DNA of 64,000 nt from Macrotis lagotis (GCF_037893015.1 NC_133660.1:286165078-286229077), one strand, 5' to 3'; positions 10,475 to 22,214 are shown, counted from the stretch's first letter. Translations and numbers: made by a program. Notes: a model not told the origin generated them from the letters alone.

Positions 10475-10620
10475 TCAGTGTGGAAATTGAGACATCTACC
10501 TGAGATACAGAGAAGAGAGCTGACTTGGCCAAGATTTCTTGGCTCTTGGCATTGGTGATGGAACTCAAACCCAGGTCTTCTGGAATCTGAGGCTGACTCT
10601 TTAGCTACAGTTCTCTGATA
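10475..10620 (-). repeat. MIR-type SINE, antisense, diverged
   Basis: GTGGAAATTGAGACATC, GACTTGGCCAAGATTTC, GGAACTCAAACCCAGGTCTT and GAGGCTGACTCTTTAGC. Confidence 0.65.
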
Positions 10621-10639
10621 TAAGTAAATTGGATTGATC

Positions 10640-11394
10640 ATTTTCTTTCTTTTTAAATTATTACAGTTTTATTCAAAATAATAATAAAAAAAAACCTTCC
10701 AGGGTATGCCCCGGATTCTGTGCAGATGGATTGATCATTTTCAATTCTGGTTTATTCGATTTAATGGGATGTTCTAGTTTTGAGGGTCTTGTTATCCAAA
10801 GCATTAAATATTTCTCCTTTCTTCGGACCCTCATCTGTAGATTTGATAAGTGCCTGATCAGTGCCTGCAAACATCTTACTGTTACGAAACAGAAGAGATG
10901 CATTCAGGCTTCCTTCCCAGGTGACCCTGACCCTAGGGTGTGCTGGTAAATGTTTAACAACCAGCTCTCTAAAGGCAACAAAAAAAGTATGCAGGCTACT
11001 TTTGTCCATTTAATCTGCATTATGAATACTTTCTCAAATAATAAATCAAGGCCCAGTTTGTAATTGTTCATTAAAATTAAACATTGGCTCTCTGGGAGGT
11101 AAGTGCTGACATCGCCTGCCCTTGCCTCGACCTTTTAATGATGCCTAGGCATCATCGAACCAGGTCTGAGTGTACCTAACTGCCCAGTCATTTACTCTCC
11201 ATCTTTTCATCTTCTTGGAAAGTCATGGTCAAATGCTTTCCTAACATCCAGGCCAACTCCATCCCATCTCTGGGACTCTCTGGCATTCTTCTCTGTTGGA
11301 AGTCACTGGTCTGGCAATGATCTAAGCCTGATGGGCACATGGAGGAGAGGCGATGAGGTTGAATGGGAAGAACCCTTGACTGGAAGTTGGAATT
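10640..11394. other. AT-rich stretch without recognisable repeats
   Basis: 10740-11110 has many homeodomain-like ATTA/TAAT words and no SINE or LINE landmarks that I recognise. 11130-11330 is balanced in composition and also unassigned. No coding signal. Confidence 0.4.
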
Positions 11395-11530
11395 TAATTA
11401 ATTCAACTCAGTTCAACAAACATTAACCACATGCCTTCTTTGCATGGGACTCTGCATGAGGATTCTGGGGATACAACTATTAAAAATGAACCAATCCCTT
11501 CTCTTAGGAAATGGACCCTGGGAGGAAGGG
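11395..11530 (+). repeat. Ancient mammalian interspersed repeat ('last, fixed-order' family)
   Basis: GTTCAACAAACATTAACCAC, CATGAGGATTCTGGGGATAC and CCAATCCCTTCTCTTAGGAA. Confidence 0.55.
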
Positions 11531-12774
11531 AAGAATGCAGAAAGATAGAAAAGGGGGCAGGGGTTGGGGGGAGCCTGACATGTGGTCAATCCCCGGATTC
11601 CCTGGGCTTCAGCTTTGTAACGAGGCCCCCGAGGTCTCCCCCACAAGACCATGATTCCTGTCCTTAGAGAACTGACTGTAGAAATGGAGGAGACCAGGAG
11701 CACCCCCAAAACAAAGAGAAGCCTAGTCAGTGTAGTCAGGCAGAAAGGCCCACGTGGTCCCTGAGCAAGCACAGCCTGAGCTTCCTCTGGTGGATACGCC
11801 CTGCTGGCACACTGCCCAGGGTGAGGACGGCGATGGCTCAGCCACCAGATGTTTGCCAGAAGGGTTTGAATCACCATGGGCTAAGCAGGCCAGAGAGGAG
11901 CAGTTGGAGTGGAGGGAGATCGGCCCTCACATCCTGGGGCTTTGTGAGTCCTCACTCACAGGGAGGATGGACGCCGGACCAGCTCTGGCCTGGCATCCTG
12001 GGAATTTACTCCGCCTACTTTGAGCCAGAGTACCCTGAGAGGGGGTTGTTGGGGTTGGCCGTCCAAAAGTCTAAAATGACTAAGCAGTTCCTGACAGGGT
12101 CAGAGTCTTTTTCTGTGGGAACTGTCAGTGGCAAAGAGGGAAGACATGAAGCCTCATCCAGGATGTAGCACCTTCCTTCGGAGTGACCTGGGGCAGGAAG
12201 TCACTCAACCTCTTTTTTCTGAAATTCTGATGCTTTTTCACTGGATATCATCATCATCATTCTTGGCTTTGCCTGTATCCCTCACCCAATGGGTCTTTTC
12301 TGGTAACAAAGAAAAACAGTGAAGCAAACCCAACCTACCCTGTGACCATACCTGTCGATGTAGGCAGCATTCTGTACCTACAGTCCCCCACCTACCCAAG
12401 GAAGGGAAGGAAGCACATTTCCTGATGTTTTCCTCTGGTTCTGAGATGTCATACAATCTGGTTTTGTTTGGCCTCACTTCTCTGCTGATCACAATAGCTT
12501 AATTCTGAGTACAGAGTATAGGGTTTGGGTCACTGACTTACATTTGATTTGGAAAACCAAACAAAAAAACCCAAAAAAATTGACTGAAAAAAACTGGTGG
12601 TGTCTCTGACCACTCATACATCCTTGGATAGGTCAGATCAACTCTCTAGGTGCTATATCATCCTGACATTCAAAAGAAAGGTTTTGAATTCTAGGAACTG
12701 GCATCATTCCTTCCCTGTTCATTCATTCATCAAATAATATTTCATTAAAGTGCCTGGGGACCCAGGTAGAGGAA
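11531..12774. other. Intergenic, no gene seen
   Basis: Includes a MIR-like scrap near 12170-12320 and a 154-codon minus-strand open frame at 11413-11877. That frame begins inside repeat-like sequence and shows no family motif. CATCATCATCAT lies at 12248-12259. Confidence 0.5.
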
Positions 12775-13045
12775 GCTTAGGTGACCCGGTGGATGGAACT
12801 CTGAGACTGGAATCAGGAAGACCTCATTTCAGATATATACTAGCCATTTGACCCCAGACAAGTTACTTAAAAAAAACCCCCCAAGGCCTCTACCTGCCTC
12901 AGTTTCCTCTGCTGTAAAATAGGAATAATAATAGTGCCCATTTATCAAGGTCCTTATGAGATAATATTTGTAAACATGCTTAGCAAATGTTCTTGGTACA
13001 TTATGTAATGTAAATATACATAACAGATGCCTAATAAATGCTAAA
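12775..13045 (+). repeat. THER/MIR-type SINE, long copy
   Basis: GGTGACCCGGTGGATGGAA (tRNA-like head), GGAATCAGGAAGACCTCATT, CCTCAGTTTCCTCTGCTGTA, TTATGAGATAATATTTGTAA and GATGCCTAATAAATGCT. Confidence 0.85.
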
Positions 13046-13664
13046 TTTTTCCTTTCAGGCATGATGCAAAACACTGAGTAACTCCTGTTCTGTTGGGATC
13101 TGTGCCACATCCACATATAAGCAATTAAAATATGGACAAAATAAGTGTAAAGCCATTTCTGGGAGTGGGGTAGGAACAAAAAACTTGGAGCTCTTGGAAC
13201 CATTGTCTTTCAATATAGGAACTTCCAAGTTCTTCTGAAACTATCTGAGGAAAAAAAAGACACTACTTGGGGGAATTCAGGGGTCCCCCAGAAAGAGGAG
13301 AAAACTCGGGATCCGGAGAGGTCCAGTCCCTGGAGGCCACCCTTAGATTCGCTTTCTTTTTTTCTCATTCACTCAGCACCTAAAGCCAACTTGGAGGTTT
13401 TACACATGGGTGCAGTGAGAGCTCTGGAGCTGGGACAACTCAGGCCCCCACAGCCAACCCCTTCCCTGCAAGGCCAGATGCAAATGGTCTAGGGGAGGGG
13501 GACTCAGAGAATTCAAGGAATGAGGTAGGGTTTCCTCTTACTTGAGAGGCTACTTTCTTTGCCTCTCTGGATTCTTTGCCAAATCTCTGATTTTCTCTTT
13601 CATCGTCATCAATCATTGATAAGTAACTTGTTAAGTTTTCACAACGCATCGGCCTAAATCCTAA
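13046..13664. other. Intergenic, no gene seen
   Basis: Unique-looking sequence. Neither the 69-codon minus-strand frame at 13440-13649 nor a 124-codon one at 12829-13203 shows a recognisable protein; the latter lies partly in the SINE. Confidence 0.5.
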
Positions 13665-13770
13665 CCGTCTCTCTTTGGGATCTTGAGCACATCTCCATAC
13701 CTCTAAATCTCAGTTTCTGCATCTGTAAAATGAGAAAAATAATGTCTTCATTCATTGGTCCACAGGATTG
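13665..13770 (+). repeat. MIR-type SINE fragment
   Basis: TTGAGCACATCTCCATACCT then AATCTCAGTTTCTGCATCTG and TAAAATGAGAAAAATAATG. Confidence 0.65.
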
Positions 13771-13884
13771 TTCAAAGGAAAAGCAGTTGCTGATCCTTAA
13801 GGAAATGGGAGAAAAACCCTCTAGATGTCCATTCTCCCCTTCCCCACTGGATCTTAGTAGACAGTTTCCTGAGCTGCTGTCCAT

Positions 13885-14030
13885 CCAACTTCTAGGTCCA
13901 TCAGTCCATCAACAGTCAATGAATGACTAACAAGGATTCTTAAAGGCTTACTGTAGAGAAAGTAGAGAAAGGGGGGAAAAAATAGGTTCCCTGCCTCATA
14001 GGAGCTCATGTTCTAATGGGAGAGAGAGGG
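13885..14030 (+). repeat. Ancient mammalian interspersed repeat ('last, fixed-order' family)
   Basis: TCCATCAACAGTCAATGAAT, AAAATAGGTTCCCTGCCTCA and TAGGAGCTCATGTTCTAATG. Confidence 0.55.
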
Positions 14031-14412
14031 CACCATCTTGGAAGCCTGGCCATCTCGGGTGGCCATGCCACAGATCATGTTCCCCTCCTCATCAGGGCGG
14101 GACTTTGGGGATTGTGAGGAGCTTTGTAGCAATGAGCTCACATCGGTGAGGTTCAGTTTGGGGACTTGTTTTCAATCATGATCTCTATCATTGAGGGAAA
14201 CCCTGCAAATGAACATCTGCGTGTGGTTCATTGCTAGCTTTTGATAGGGGAGTCATCAGTTCCCCTGCTAAAAATAAACATTTCAACATAGAACAGGCTG
14301 ATTCAGAGGCAGCAAGGAATAGAAAAGTGACTCATATAGGAGTTCTGTTAGCAGAATTAAGATATATCATCATTTTGGTGAATGCCAATTTCTGCCTCCC
14401 TACCCAGGGTTT

Positions 14413-14640
14413 TTGGGGGCGGCTAGGTGGAGGAATGGATAAAACACTGGGCCTTCTTGAGTTCAAATCTGGCCTCAGACACTGACTAGCTGTGTGACCT
14501 TAGGCAGGTCATTTATCCTGTTTGAAATGAACTGGAGAAGGAGATGGTCAACCAGTAACTTTACCAGTAACTTTAAGAAAACCCCAAATGGGGTCATGGA
14601 AAAATCAGACACGGTTGAAATGATTTAACAACGGCCCAGG
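14413..14640 (+). repeat. RTE-tailed tRNA SINE
   Basis: Head GGCGGCTAGGTGGAGGAATG, B box GTTCAAATCTGG, then GAACTGGAGAAGGAGATGG and CCCCAAATGGGGTCATGG ending in GATTTAACAAC. A short duplication (ACCAGTAACTTT twice) lies at 14551-14574. Confidence 0.88.
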
Positions 14641-15514
14641 TTTTAGTCACAGTTCCTATTCTGATGGCACCAATTTGTCAACCATGGGCTTAATTCACTG
14701 AGGTCTTGAGTCTGTTGGCGGGTTGGGCTTGTGGTCTGAAACTCCCTTTCTCTTTTGATCTTGTAGGTCTTCACAGCATCCATTCCTTGTGGCTCTGGCT
14801 TGACTCTACACTAAACCATGTCACCCAACAGTCACTGCCTCTGCTGCTTCCTCCTAGCCTCTCCCTCCTTCCTCCTTCTTTATCTTTGCAGCTCTAGCTC
14901 CCCAACTTTGTTTGTGCCTGTCCTTCTGGACGTGCAGTGGGTCTCCCTGAGTCAAAGGGCAGAGGGATGCTGGTCTCTTATCATCAGAAGAATGTGGTTA
15001 AATTCTTAGTTGTTAAAGAAATAGGAGTAGGTCCAGGGAATCCAAGTGATTATGGAATCCTTTGGAAAACAGAGGCCATTGTGGAAAGGTTAGAGGACCG
15101 TGTAGCCTGGATAAGAGAAAGGGAAGGATAATTTACTGACAGCTTCAAGGATATGGATGGTGTGGACAAGAATGATGATGTTCTTTGCCTTGAGAGAAGA
15201 GCCAGGCTTGTCATGATGGAATGAGCTTGTTTGGAGCCAGAAGACCGGGTCACCATTTTGGCTTCCCTGCTTACCAGTCCTGTGTCTGTTTTCCTTCTCC
15301 ACATCTCTCGTTCTTCCTTTGATTAGAGATTAGATGATCTCAAAGATGATCGTGAAGCTCTCAGATTTGGGTGCTGACTTCCAATATGGGATATTCTGAG
15401 AGCTTGAATGTTTTTAGATTCTTTGTCTGATTAAGAAGAAATATACTTATGAAAACCATGAACATAAAAAACCTTAAAAAACCTGGAATTTTAATTATTA
15501 TTAGAGGGAATTAG
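14641..15514. other. Intergenic, no gene seen
   Basis: Pyrimidine-rich around 14840-14930, where two overlapping 63-codon frames read leucine/serine-rich because of CTCC and CTTC words. No exon-like structure found. Confidence 0.5.
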
Positions 15515-15775
15515 GCAATGTTTGAAGCCAGAGTGCTAGATTGAGAATGAGGAAGGCCCAAGGCCTAGTGCTGCCTCAGAAACATTAGCTATATGACCTG
15601 GGACCAGTCATTTGACCCATCCCAGCCTTAGTTTCCTCATCTGTCAAATGAGGTATTATAATAATAGTACCCATTTCATAGGTTTGTTGTGAGGGTCAAA
15701 TAAGATAATATTTGTACAGCTTTTGCAAACCCTAAAACTCTCTCTATGTGGCTACTACTTCTACTATTATCAATT
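15515..15775 (+). repeat. THER/MIR-type SINE, long copy
   Basis: GAATGAGGAAGGCCCAAGGC, TATATGACCTGGGACCAGTC, TTAGTTTCCTCATCTGTCAA, TTGTTGTGAGGGTCAAATAA and GCAAACCCTAAAACTCTCTC. Confidence 0.85.
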
Positions 15776-15879
15776 TTCAACAAATTGAAAAAAAATTCCC
15801 AACAAACACTGAAGTCTGTCACTCCAATGTACAAACTCCCACTTCTAGTTTAGTTTAGTTTGAAGGGGTCATGCTATTA

Positions 15880-16040
15880 GAGATGGGGACCTGGAAGGCC
15901 AACAGAGCCCACCTGTCTGATTTTACCATTGAGGAAACTGGGGTCCAGAAAAGGTCAACCCAAGGTCATGAAGGTAGAAATCGGCAGAGGTAGGTTTTGA
16001 ACTCAATCTTCGGACTCCAAGTTCAGAGCCCCTTTAGGCC
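15880..16040 (-). repeat. MIR-type SINE, antisense
   Basis: GACCTGGAAGGCCAACAGAG, ATTGAGGAAACTGGGGTCCA, CCCAAGGTCATGAAGGTAG and TTTTGAACTCAATCTTCGGA. Confidence 0.75.
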
Positions 16041-16109
16041 TATATCAGACATTATACATGTTAATTAGAGTCTGTGAATTTTGTTTAATGTGATGCCACA
16101 TCCATCTTT

Positions 16110-16440
16110 CCCAATAATTGACACATTCTGTACACACACATCATTTCTTTGGGGAACTTCCACAGGAAATTATTAGGTTAAAAGTTACAAATGTCTCTGC
16201 AGCTCCTGTTCCCCGTTGCCCTATTGGGCTCTGGCAAGATACTGCAAATACTCCTGGGAAAGTTCTGGTCCTTGCTAGTGGGGGTTTTCTCATTTTGATG
16301 TACATTGGCTGCTTGATGGTTCAGGTGCATGATGGTTCCCCACAATGTTTTAGTTTGCATTTCCCTAATTGCTGGAGAGGCTGTGCCTTATTTACGTGGG
16401 ATGATTTATGGTATTTGGTTCCTGGAGCATAAACTGTCCG
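16110..16440 (-). mobile_element. L1 3'-region fragment, antisense, old
   Basis: AGGTTAAAAGTTACAAATGT, TTTTCTCATTTTGATGTA and TTTAGTTTGCATTTCCCTAA fit the antisense 3' region seen better preserved at 63200-63665. Confidence 0.45.
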
Positions 16441-16669
16441 AAGGAACAACTGTTTTGCCTTCAACTTGCTAAAGTACTTGAATGGGCGGCTTGTTGTGGG
16501 AGGGTAGGAATATTTTCAAATTCAAGACAACCATCTAGGTGATTCAGTCATTTACCTGCCAGAAGGCAGGGGCCTTGGGTCAGAAGTCATGGGATCTCTA
16601 AGTCCCTGCCAGTTCCATGACTGTATTTTATTGTTCTCTGACTCCCACCAGAAATGACTGTGATTGGGG

Positions 16670-16670
<1 letters not shown>

Positions 16671-16710
<40 letters not shown>
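16671..16710. repeat. (TG)n microsatellite
   Basis: About 18 uninterrupted TG units, followed by TACACTTGTGTG twice at 16709-16732. Confidence 0.96.
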
Positions 16711-16711
<1 letters not shown>

Positions 16712-16734
16712 ACTTGTGTGTGTACACTTGTGTA

Positions 16735-17639
16735 TGCATGTCCTAAATGGCTTGAAGGTCAGTCTTACCATTAGTAGAGGATCCAGGGGAAAAGTTGAGT
16801 CCTGGAAAAGGGATTCCACGATACTGGGACCCTAGGGTGCACTGAAGGTGAGCTGTTATAGTGAGAAGGAAGAATGCCCTTCCAAATATTTGTATCCTGA
16901 GGCAAGGCCCCATTGGTCCCATGCTAGTTACACCTCTGACTCACTCTGGGGCAACAGACTGAACCCAGAATTTTCTGGCTTAATGGTAGGATCATCTTTC
17001 CCTTCTAATTTTAAGTTCCTTGTACTCTGTGTGTGCCAGGTGCTTAATAAATGGTTGTTTTATAAGGATAACACACCAAAATGATATTAATTGTAGTAAA
17101 AAATTTCCATTTTGATTCCTACCCTAACCATTGTCCTAGAGTCATGTTAATTCTGGCTATCACATTTGGAGATATTTATGCTTACAAACCTTTTCTATGC
17201 TTTTCTCTTTACAAATAGGATTCTCTTGACTCTCTTTGCTTTCTTACTGGCCCTTTGGAAACTCGACCTTCTTACGGAGGCTGTGTCTGAATCTCTCACT
17301 AAAACCCAACATGGGTGAAGTGAGGAAAGGGGGTAAGGTTAGTCCTTCCACTGAGAAGAGGGTGGGTGGGGGATGGGAAGGGGAAGGCTCCTCCAAAGAG
17401 ATAAAGTTGCCCCAATGTGAAGCCTTATTTATGAAGTTGGTTGAGGAAGAGGGGATGATGAAGGTTAAGGACTTCCTGAAGAGCTGCCTCCCTTGCACCC
17501 AGGGAGGGCCATGATCTATGTTCTTCTGTACTGAAAGGGCTTAGCCTTGACCTGTTGGGCTCGAGGGCAGAAACACCAGAAACGTACAAGGAGACAAATT
17601 TCATCATGATTTGGGTTTGACATAACAAACTAGGGGTCA
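16735..17639. other. Intergenic, no gene seen
   Basis: An L2-like terminus occurs near 17010-17060 (GTGCCAGGTGCTTAATAAAT). The remainder is unassigned. A 92-codon frame at 17236-17514 has no family motif. Confidence 0.5.
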
Positions 17640-18010
17640 CGGGAAACAATTCCCCAAAACTGGGGATTTCCCAAAGTTTCTTAGGACTTAGTCTTATTCC
17701 CCAACTTGGGGAGTCATTCCCCAGTCACTAGACATTGATTTTGTTCCTGGGTCTTGGCTACTACAAAAAGTGCTACCTTTAATATTTTGGTGTTTTGGGG
17801 ACCTTTCATTTTATCGACGACCTCCCCAAAGTGTAATTCTAGTTGTGGGATCTTGGGGTCAAAGGCCAGAGACTTTTAAACTCCTTTCTGACCTAATTAC
17901 AAATTGCTTACCATTGTGACTGACTCCTTTCATGCTCTACCAACCGTGTATCTATCCTTGTCTGTCCACCACCTCTTTGAGCATGGACTTGTTGACATCT
18001 TTGGTCATCT
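17640..18010 (-). mobile_element. L1 3'-region fragment, antisense, old
   Basis: TTGGCTACTACAAAAAGTGC, TGGGGTCAAAGGCCAGAG, ACTCCTTTCTGACCTAATTA and ACAAATTGCTTACC follow the marsupial L1 3' region read in reverse. It is well diverged. Confidence 0.55.
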
Positions 18011-18404
18011 CCTGAGAGAATGATGGGGTGATACCAGTCACCTGGAGAATGACAATAGATGGGGTTCCAGAGAAGGGGAAGGATAACCCCAAAGACCCCA
18101 GCTTCTGGAATAAAAATTCCCTACTTGAAAGAGAAGGGATAGGTGGGATGGAAAGGAAGGGGACTTGTTAGATTGGAGGGACACGGCTGAGAAGGAACAG
18201 GTTGATGAACCAGAAAGACCAGATCAGAAAAACCAGTTTGTGAAACTTTTTCTGTACTGTGAGATGATCAATTAAACAGACAGATAGTGAAAGATTAGGA
18301 TTAACTGGATCTGTGATTTCTTTGATAAGAGAAATCCCCAGATAAGGAAATAGCCTCTCCCCGAGCAAGTGGGCACCATTTCTGCAACCCTAGCCTTAGA
18401 GTTG
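18011..18404. other. Intergenic, no gene seen
   Basis: Purine-rich unique sequence, partly L2-like. Short frames only. Confidence 0.45.
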
Positions 18405-18500
18405 ACCAGAATACCCAGAGGTTAAGTGACTTGCCCAGGGTCACGCAGAAATAAGTAAGAAGTCCTACATCCAGGACTTTCTGGTTCCCAACCTGGCTCT
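18405..18500 (-). repeat. MIR-type SINE core, antisense
   Basis: AGAGGTTAAGTGACTTGCCC, AGGGTCACGCAGAAATAAGT and TGGTTCCCAACCTGG. Confidence 0.7.
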
Positions 18501-18799
18501 GTGTCCGCTACCCCAGGCGAGAGGGGAAGCTGGTTTTGTACATGTGACACCCAGCGCCATATTTTTGCTTCAGGGAAGGCACACCTGGATCCAGCGTGGG
18601 AACCTAGGCAGGGAGCGACACCCACATGTTTTTAAGCAAGGACCCTGGGCTCAAAGGAAACCACCCCCCTCTCAAAGCGGATCCTGGTCTCTGCTCTTTG
18701 TGGGGTGTTGTCTCCAAACGGGAAATTACATCTCTCGGTTCCAAAGCAAACAGAGCCACACAACTACCCAAACACCTTTCACCAGGTGGCATTTATGAA

Positions 18800-19105
18800 G
18801 TGTGAGTCATTCCACTCATTTTAGAGAGTAGGAAACTGAGGCCACAGAATGAGCCCCCTCATTCAAGGTCCCACAGTTAGGAAGAGGCAGCATGGATAGA
18901 GTGCTTGTCTGGACCCAGGAAGACCTGAGTTCAAATCTGAATGGAGATCACTTGGTAGCTGTGTGATCTTGGACAAGTCACTTAACTTCTCTCTGCCTCA
19001 GTTTCCTCCTATGTAAAAATGAGTTGGAGAGGGAAATGACCAACCCCTCCCTATTATCTTTGCCAAGAAGACCCCCAACAGGGGTCATGACTAAAATGAT
19101 GGAAC
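18800..19105 (+). repeat. MIR fragment (antisense) abutting a sense RTE-tailed tRNA SINE
   Basis: 18800-18880 is reverse MIR (GAGTAGGAAACTGAGGCCAC). From 18886, AGGCAGCATGGATAGAGTGC, GTTCAAATCTGAATGG, GAGTTGGAGAGGGAAATGAC and CAACAGGGGTCATGACTAAA make the composite SINE with its RTE-like tail. Confidence 0.85.
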
Positions 19106-19390
19106 CCTCACAGAGCTTTGGGACTCAGTCTCAAGACTTTGAGAGTCTGAAACCGAGTCCTTGATTGCATTGGAAATCCTCATACAGCATTTCTGCCTAT
19201 ATTCCTTTTTTGCCAAATGTCTTCATTTTCAAAGAGGAGATGTGCTTTTGGTCAGAGCAGGCCTAGGTCAGATCAGCTGATTTTTGTTGACTCAAGGATC
19301 AGTTGATGCTGTTTCCTCCATTCTTTCCTCTCTCCTGATTTTAATTTGTTTTCCTTTTAATCAATTCCTCTTTTCCCTCTTCCATTACTT

Positions 19391-19540
19391 TTTGTTTGTT
19401 TGTTTTTTGCAAGGCAATGGGGTTAAGTGACTTGCCCAAGGTCACACAGCAAGGTAATTATTAAGTGTCTGAGGCCGGATTTGAGTTCAGGTCCTCTCCA
19501 GGGCTGGTGCTCTATCCACTGCACCACCCAGCTGCCCCCA
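19391..19540 (-). repeat. tRNA-derived marsupial SINE, near full length
   Basis: TTTGCAAGGCAATGGGGTTA through GAGGCCGGATTTGAGTTCAG to CACCACCCAGCTGCCCCC. Confidence 0.93.
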
Positions 19541-19724
19541 AGTTGGTTTTTGATTAATCATTTTTCTTTGTTATGAGAGGAGAAACACGTCTAAAATGGA
19601 TTGTAATGTAAAAATCCTTATTCTCTTGCCTCCTGGGGAGGTCAGAAGACCCAAGTTCAAATTCAGTTCTGTTCTGTATTAGTCACAATCTCTCATTAGC
19701 TCAGTAATCCATTTCCCCAGGGTC

Positions 19725-19905
19725 ATAGATTTAGGTTTGGAGGGGACCCTAGGAACCATTGATGCCATACTCCTCATTTTACAGATGAGGAAACTGAGGC
19801 ACAGTACAGCTAACATGATTTGCCCAGTCACTCAACTTGAAGAAGTATTTGATCACAGATCTCATAGAGTTCTAACCATAACAGCATGATGTCTTGTGCT
19901 GATGC
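19725..19905 (-). repeat. MIR-type SINE, antisense
   Basis: GTTTGGAGGGGACCCTAGGA, TTTTACAGATGAGGAAACTG and ATGATTTGCCCAGTCACTCA. Confidence 0.8.
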
Positions 19906-19969
19906 AGCCTCAGTTCAATTTTAATCTAAAGCTTTAAAGAGCACTAAGATTTTTGGGACACCTTTTATA

Positions 19970-20090
19970 GTCAGACAATAAACATTTATTAACCACTTAC
20001 TATGTGGCCAGGCACTGGGAGTATAAAAAAGAGGCAAAAAATAGTCCCTGCCCTTAGGGAGCTTACAACCTAAGTTTTAAAATGTTAAAT
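19970..20090 (+). repeat. Ancient mammalian interspersed repeat ('last, fixed-order' family), well preserved
   Basis: AATAAACATTTATTAACCAC, TTACTATGTGGCCAGGCACT, AGTCCCTGCCCTTAGGGAGC and TTACAACCTAAG. Confidence 0.75.
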
Positions 20091-20206
20091 TACTTTTATT
20101 TCCACTTCATCCTTTGGTAGATGAGAAAAATAATTATAAAAATACATACATACAAAGCAAGCTATAGATAGGATAAAGGGGAAATATTAACAAAGGGGGA
20201 GATACT

Positions 20207-20243
20207 GGAGTTGGGACTTAAGTCCCTGGAGTTGGGACTTAAA
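20207..20243 (+). repeat. Short tandem duplication, about 21 bp unit
   Basis: CTGGAGTTGGGACTTAA occurs twice, at 20207 and 20226, joined by GTCC. It lies just before a SINE. Confidence 0.85.
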
Positions 20244-20250
20244 GGTTGAT

Positions 20251-20404
20251 GGGCGGGGCAGCTAGGTGGCCCAGTGGATGGAGTACCAGCCCCAGGGTCG
20301 GGGGACCTAGTTCAAATCTGACCTCAGATACTTGATAGGTACTTGCTGTGTGACCTTGGACAAGTCACTTTGTCTCATCGCCTTGCAAAAACAAACCAAA
20401 AAAG
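20251..20404 (+). repeat. tRNA-derived marsupial SINE, near full length
   Basis: GGGCAGCTAGGTGGCCCAGT, GTTCAAATCTGACCTC, CTTGGACAAGTCACTTTGTC and CGCCTTGCAAAAACAAACCA. Confidence 0.92.
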
Positions 20405-21179
20405 GAGGAAAGATGCTGGAGAGATGAGGAAGGAGACGATGCCAGTCTTGGAGGATGTGAACCTGGGGAAGATATCCTGTTCCTCTCTCAGGACCTGGGC
20501 ATCTCTCTAAGGCTAGCCATGGCAGGCGGCTGTCCACCTGATGGGGTGGATGGAGCTTTTTTTACCGGACAGTTCCCTTCTACTAAGGAGATCACCGATC
20601 AAATGAAGCTGTAGTATTAGAAAGTAGCATTAAGTGGCATTGAACTCTACTTTCTTCAGGGCTAGAATCATTTTTTTTTTCCCTAGAAAGAGGAAGGAAG
20701 AGGCGGTAGGTCAGAACAAAATCCCCATACAGACCTCTTAGGTGTGGCTACACTTGAGTAAGAATGGAAGAACAGGGGCTTAGATCAGCATTTACAGAGG
20801 AGGAAACTGAGGCTTAGAGAGAAGAGACTTCCGGAGGTTGCACAGCCAGTAAGTTACCCGATGACCCAGTGTTCATTCCACAGAGATATCCTATTGGTGA
20901 GGAGCCGGAGGTGTTTGTCACCGGGCTTTCTCCTGATGACACAGCATTCTTAGACATTCTTTCCAGTCCTGGTCATACGTGACTCACCTCACTGATCATG
21001 GTAGGATAATGGAGCCATGCTTCCCATGGCCACTTCCAGGCTCTCCTATCATTTACTTGGAATCTCTCCTCCACTGAGATTCATTCAATTGACATTTGTC
21101 ACTCAGTGAAGGTTTGGGGGGCTGTTATCCATCGACCCTCTGGTCCCTCTCCTTCCTTCCTCAATGAATTCCATTCCTG
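20405..21179. other. Intergenic, scattered MIR scrap
   Basis: A reverse MIR core sits at 20785-20870 (AGGAGGAAACTGAGGCTTAG). The rest shows no gene or clear repeat. Confidence 0.5.
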
Positions 21180-22060
21180 ACTCACTGTGATCCAACAGAT
21201 CTCATGGGATAATTACTATCTCTCATCAGATGAATGTCAGATCTATTTTTCAGCCCTAACCTCTCTCCTGACCTCCAGTTTCACATTACTAAGAGTCCAC
21301 TGAGGGCCTTGGACTGGATGTCCCTCAGGCATCTCAGATGCCACGTATTCAAAACTAAACTCATTCTCTTTCCTCCCAAATCTTTTCTTCTTCCAGACTT
21401 CACCATTTTCAAGGGCACACCACCATCTTGCATTTACCCTTGTGTGATCGCCCCTGGCTGTGATCCTTGACTCCTCATCCATATAATCAATCTGTTGCCA
21501 AAACTGGTCTATTCCATCTTCTCAATATCTCCTGTTTATGTCCCCTTTTCTTCATTCATAGAGTCACACCCACCCTGGTGCCGGCCCACATTACCTCATG
21601 CTGAGACTATTGCAACAGTTTGCTATTCATCTTCTGCTTCTCATCTTCATTCTATCTTCCATTCGTTTGCCAAAGTGATTTTTCTAAAGCTTAGGTCTGA
21701 CCGCATCAGCCTTCTCATCTTGAGTGAGCACCAGTGGCTCCTGATTACTTCCAAGATCAATATAAAATCCTCTCTTTGGCTTTTAAAGTCCTCCACGCCC
21801 TGGCCTTCCTCTCCTGTTTTCTTAAACCTTGTTCTCCTCTGCACATTCTGCAGCCCATTGGCAATGGCCTTCATCTTCCAACTCTTGCCTTTCACTGGCA
21901 ATACCTGAAGTTTCCCATCTCCTGTCTTCTGGAGCTTCCTTCAGGACTTTGCAAGAGGTCTTCATACCTCTCTCACCCCCAAACTGTTAGAGCCTCCTCT
22001 GCCATTCATGTAGTCTATCTTCTCCATTATTAGAACACAGAAGGCAGAGACTGGGGGGCA
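21180..22060 (+). mobile_element. L2 LINE 3' portion, longest L2 copy in the window
   Basis: About 880 bp. Ordered L2 landmarks: GATGAATGTCAGATCTATTT, AACCTCTCTCCTGACCTCCA, CTGGATGTCCCTCAGGCATC, AAACTAAACTCATTCTCTTT, CTATTGCAACAGTTTGCTAT, AGTGATTTTTCTAAAGCTTA, CAGTGGCTCCTGATTACTTC and AAGTCCTCCACGCCCTGGCC. The open frames inside it (137, 99 and 84 codons) are chance or residual. Confidence 0.85.
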
Positions 22061-22214
22061 TTTTGCTTTTATGAACCTTCCCAATACCTTCTCATCTTGC
22101 CTGACCTGTAATAGGGCTTACTATTGTTGGTGATCTCGAATCAGACCTGCCTTTCTTGGACGGTTTTGTCTGTTCCTGTTCAGCCTGGAAAGAAGGATCA
22201 TGGAGTCACAGAAT

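Noticed and set aside
11413-11877. 154-codon minus-strand frame
   Set aside because: It starts in an ancient repeat and shows no domain, signal peptide or splice context that I can support.
21234-22033. Cluster of 79-137 codon frames on both strands
   Set aside because: All lie within a diverged L2 LINE 3' portion; no intact endonuclease or reverse-transcriptase motif is visible.
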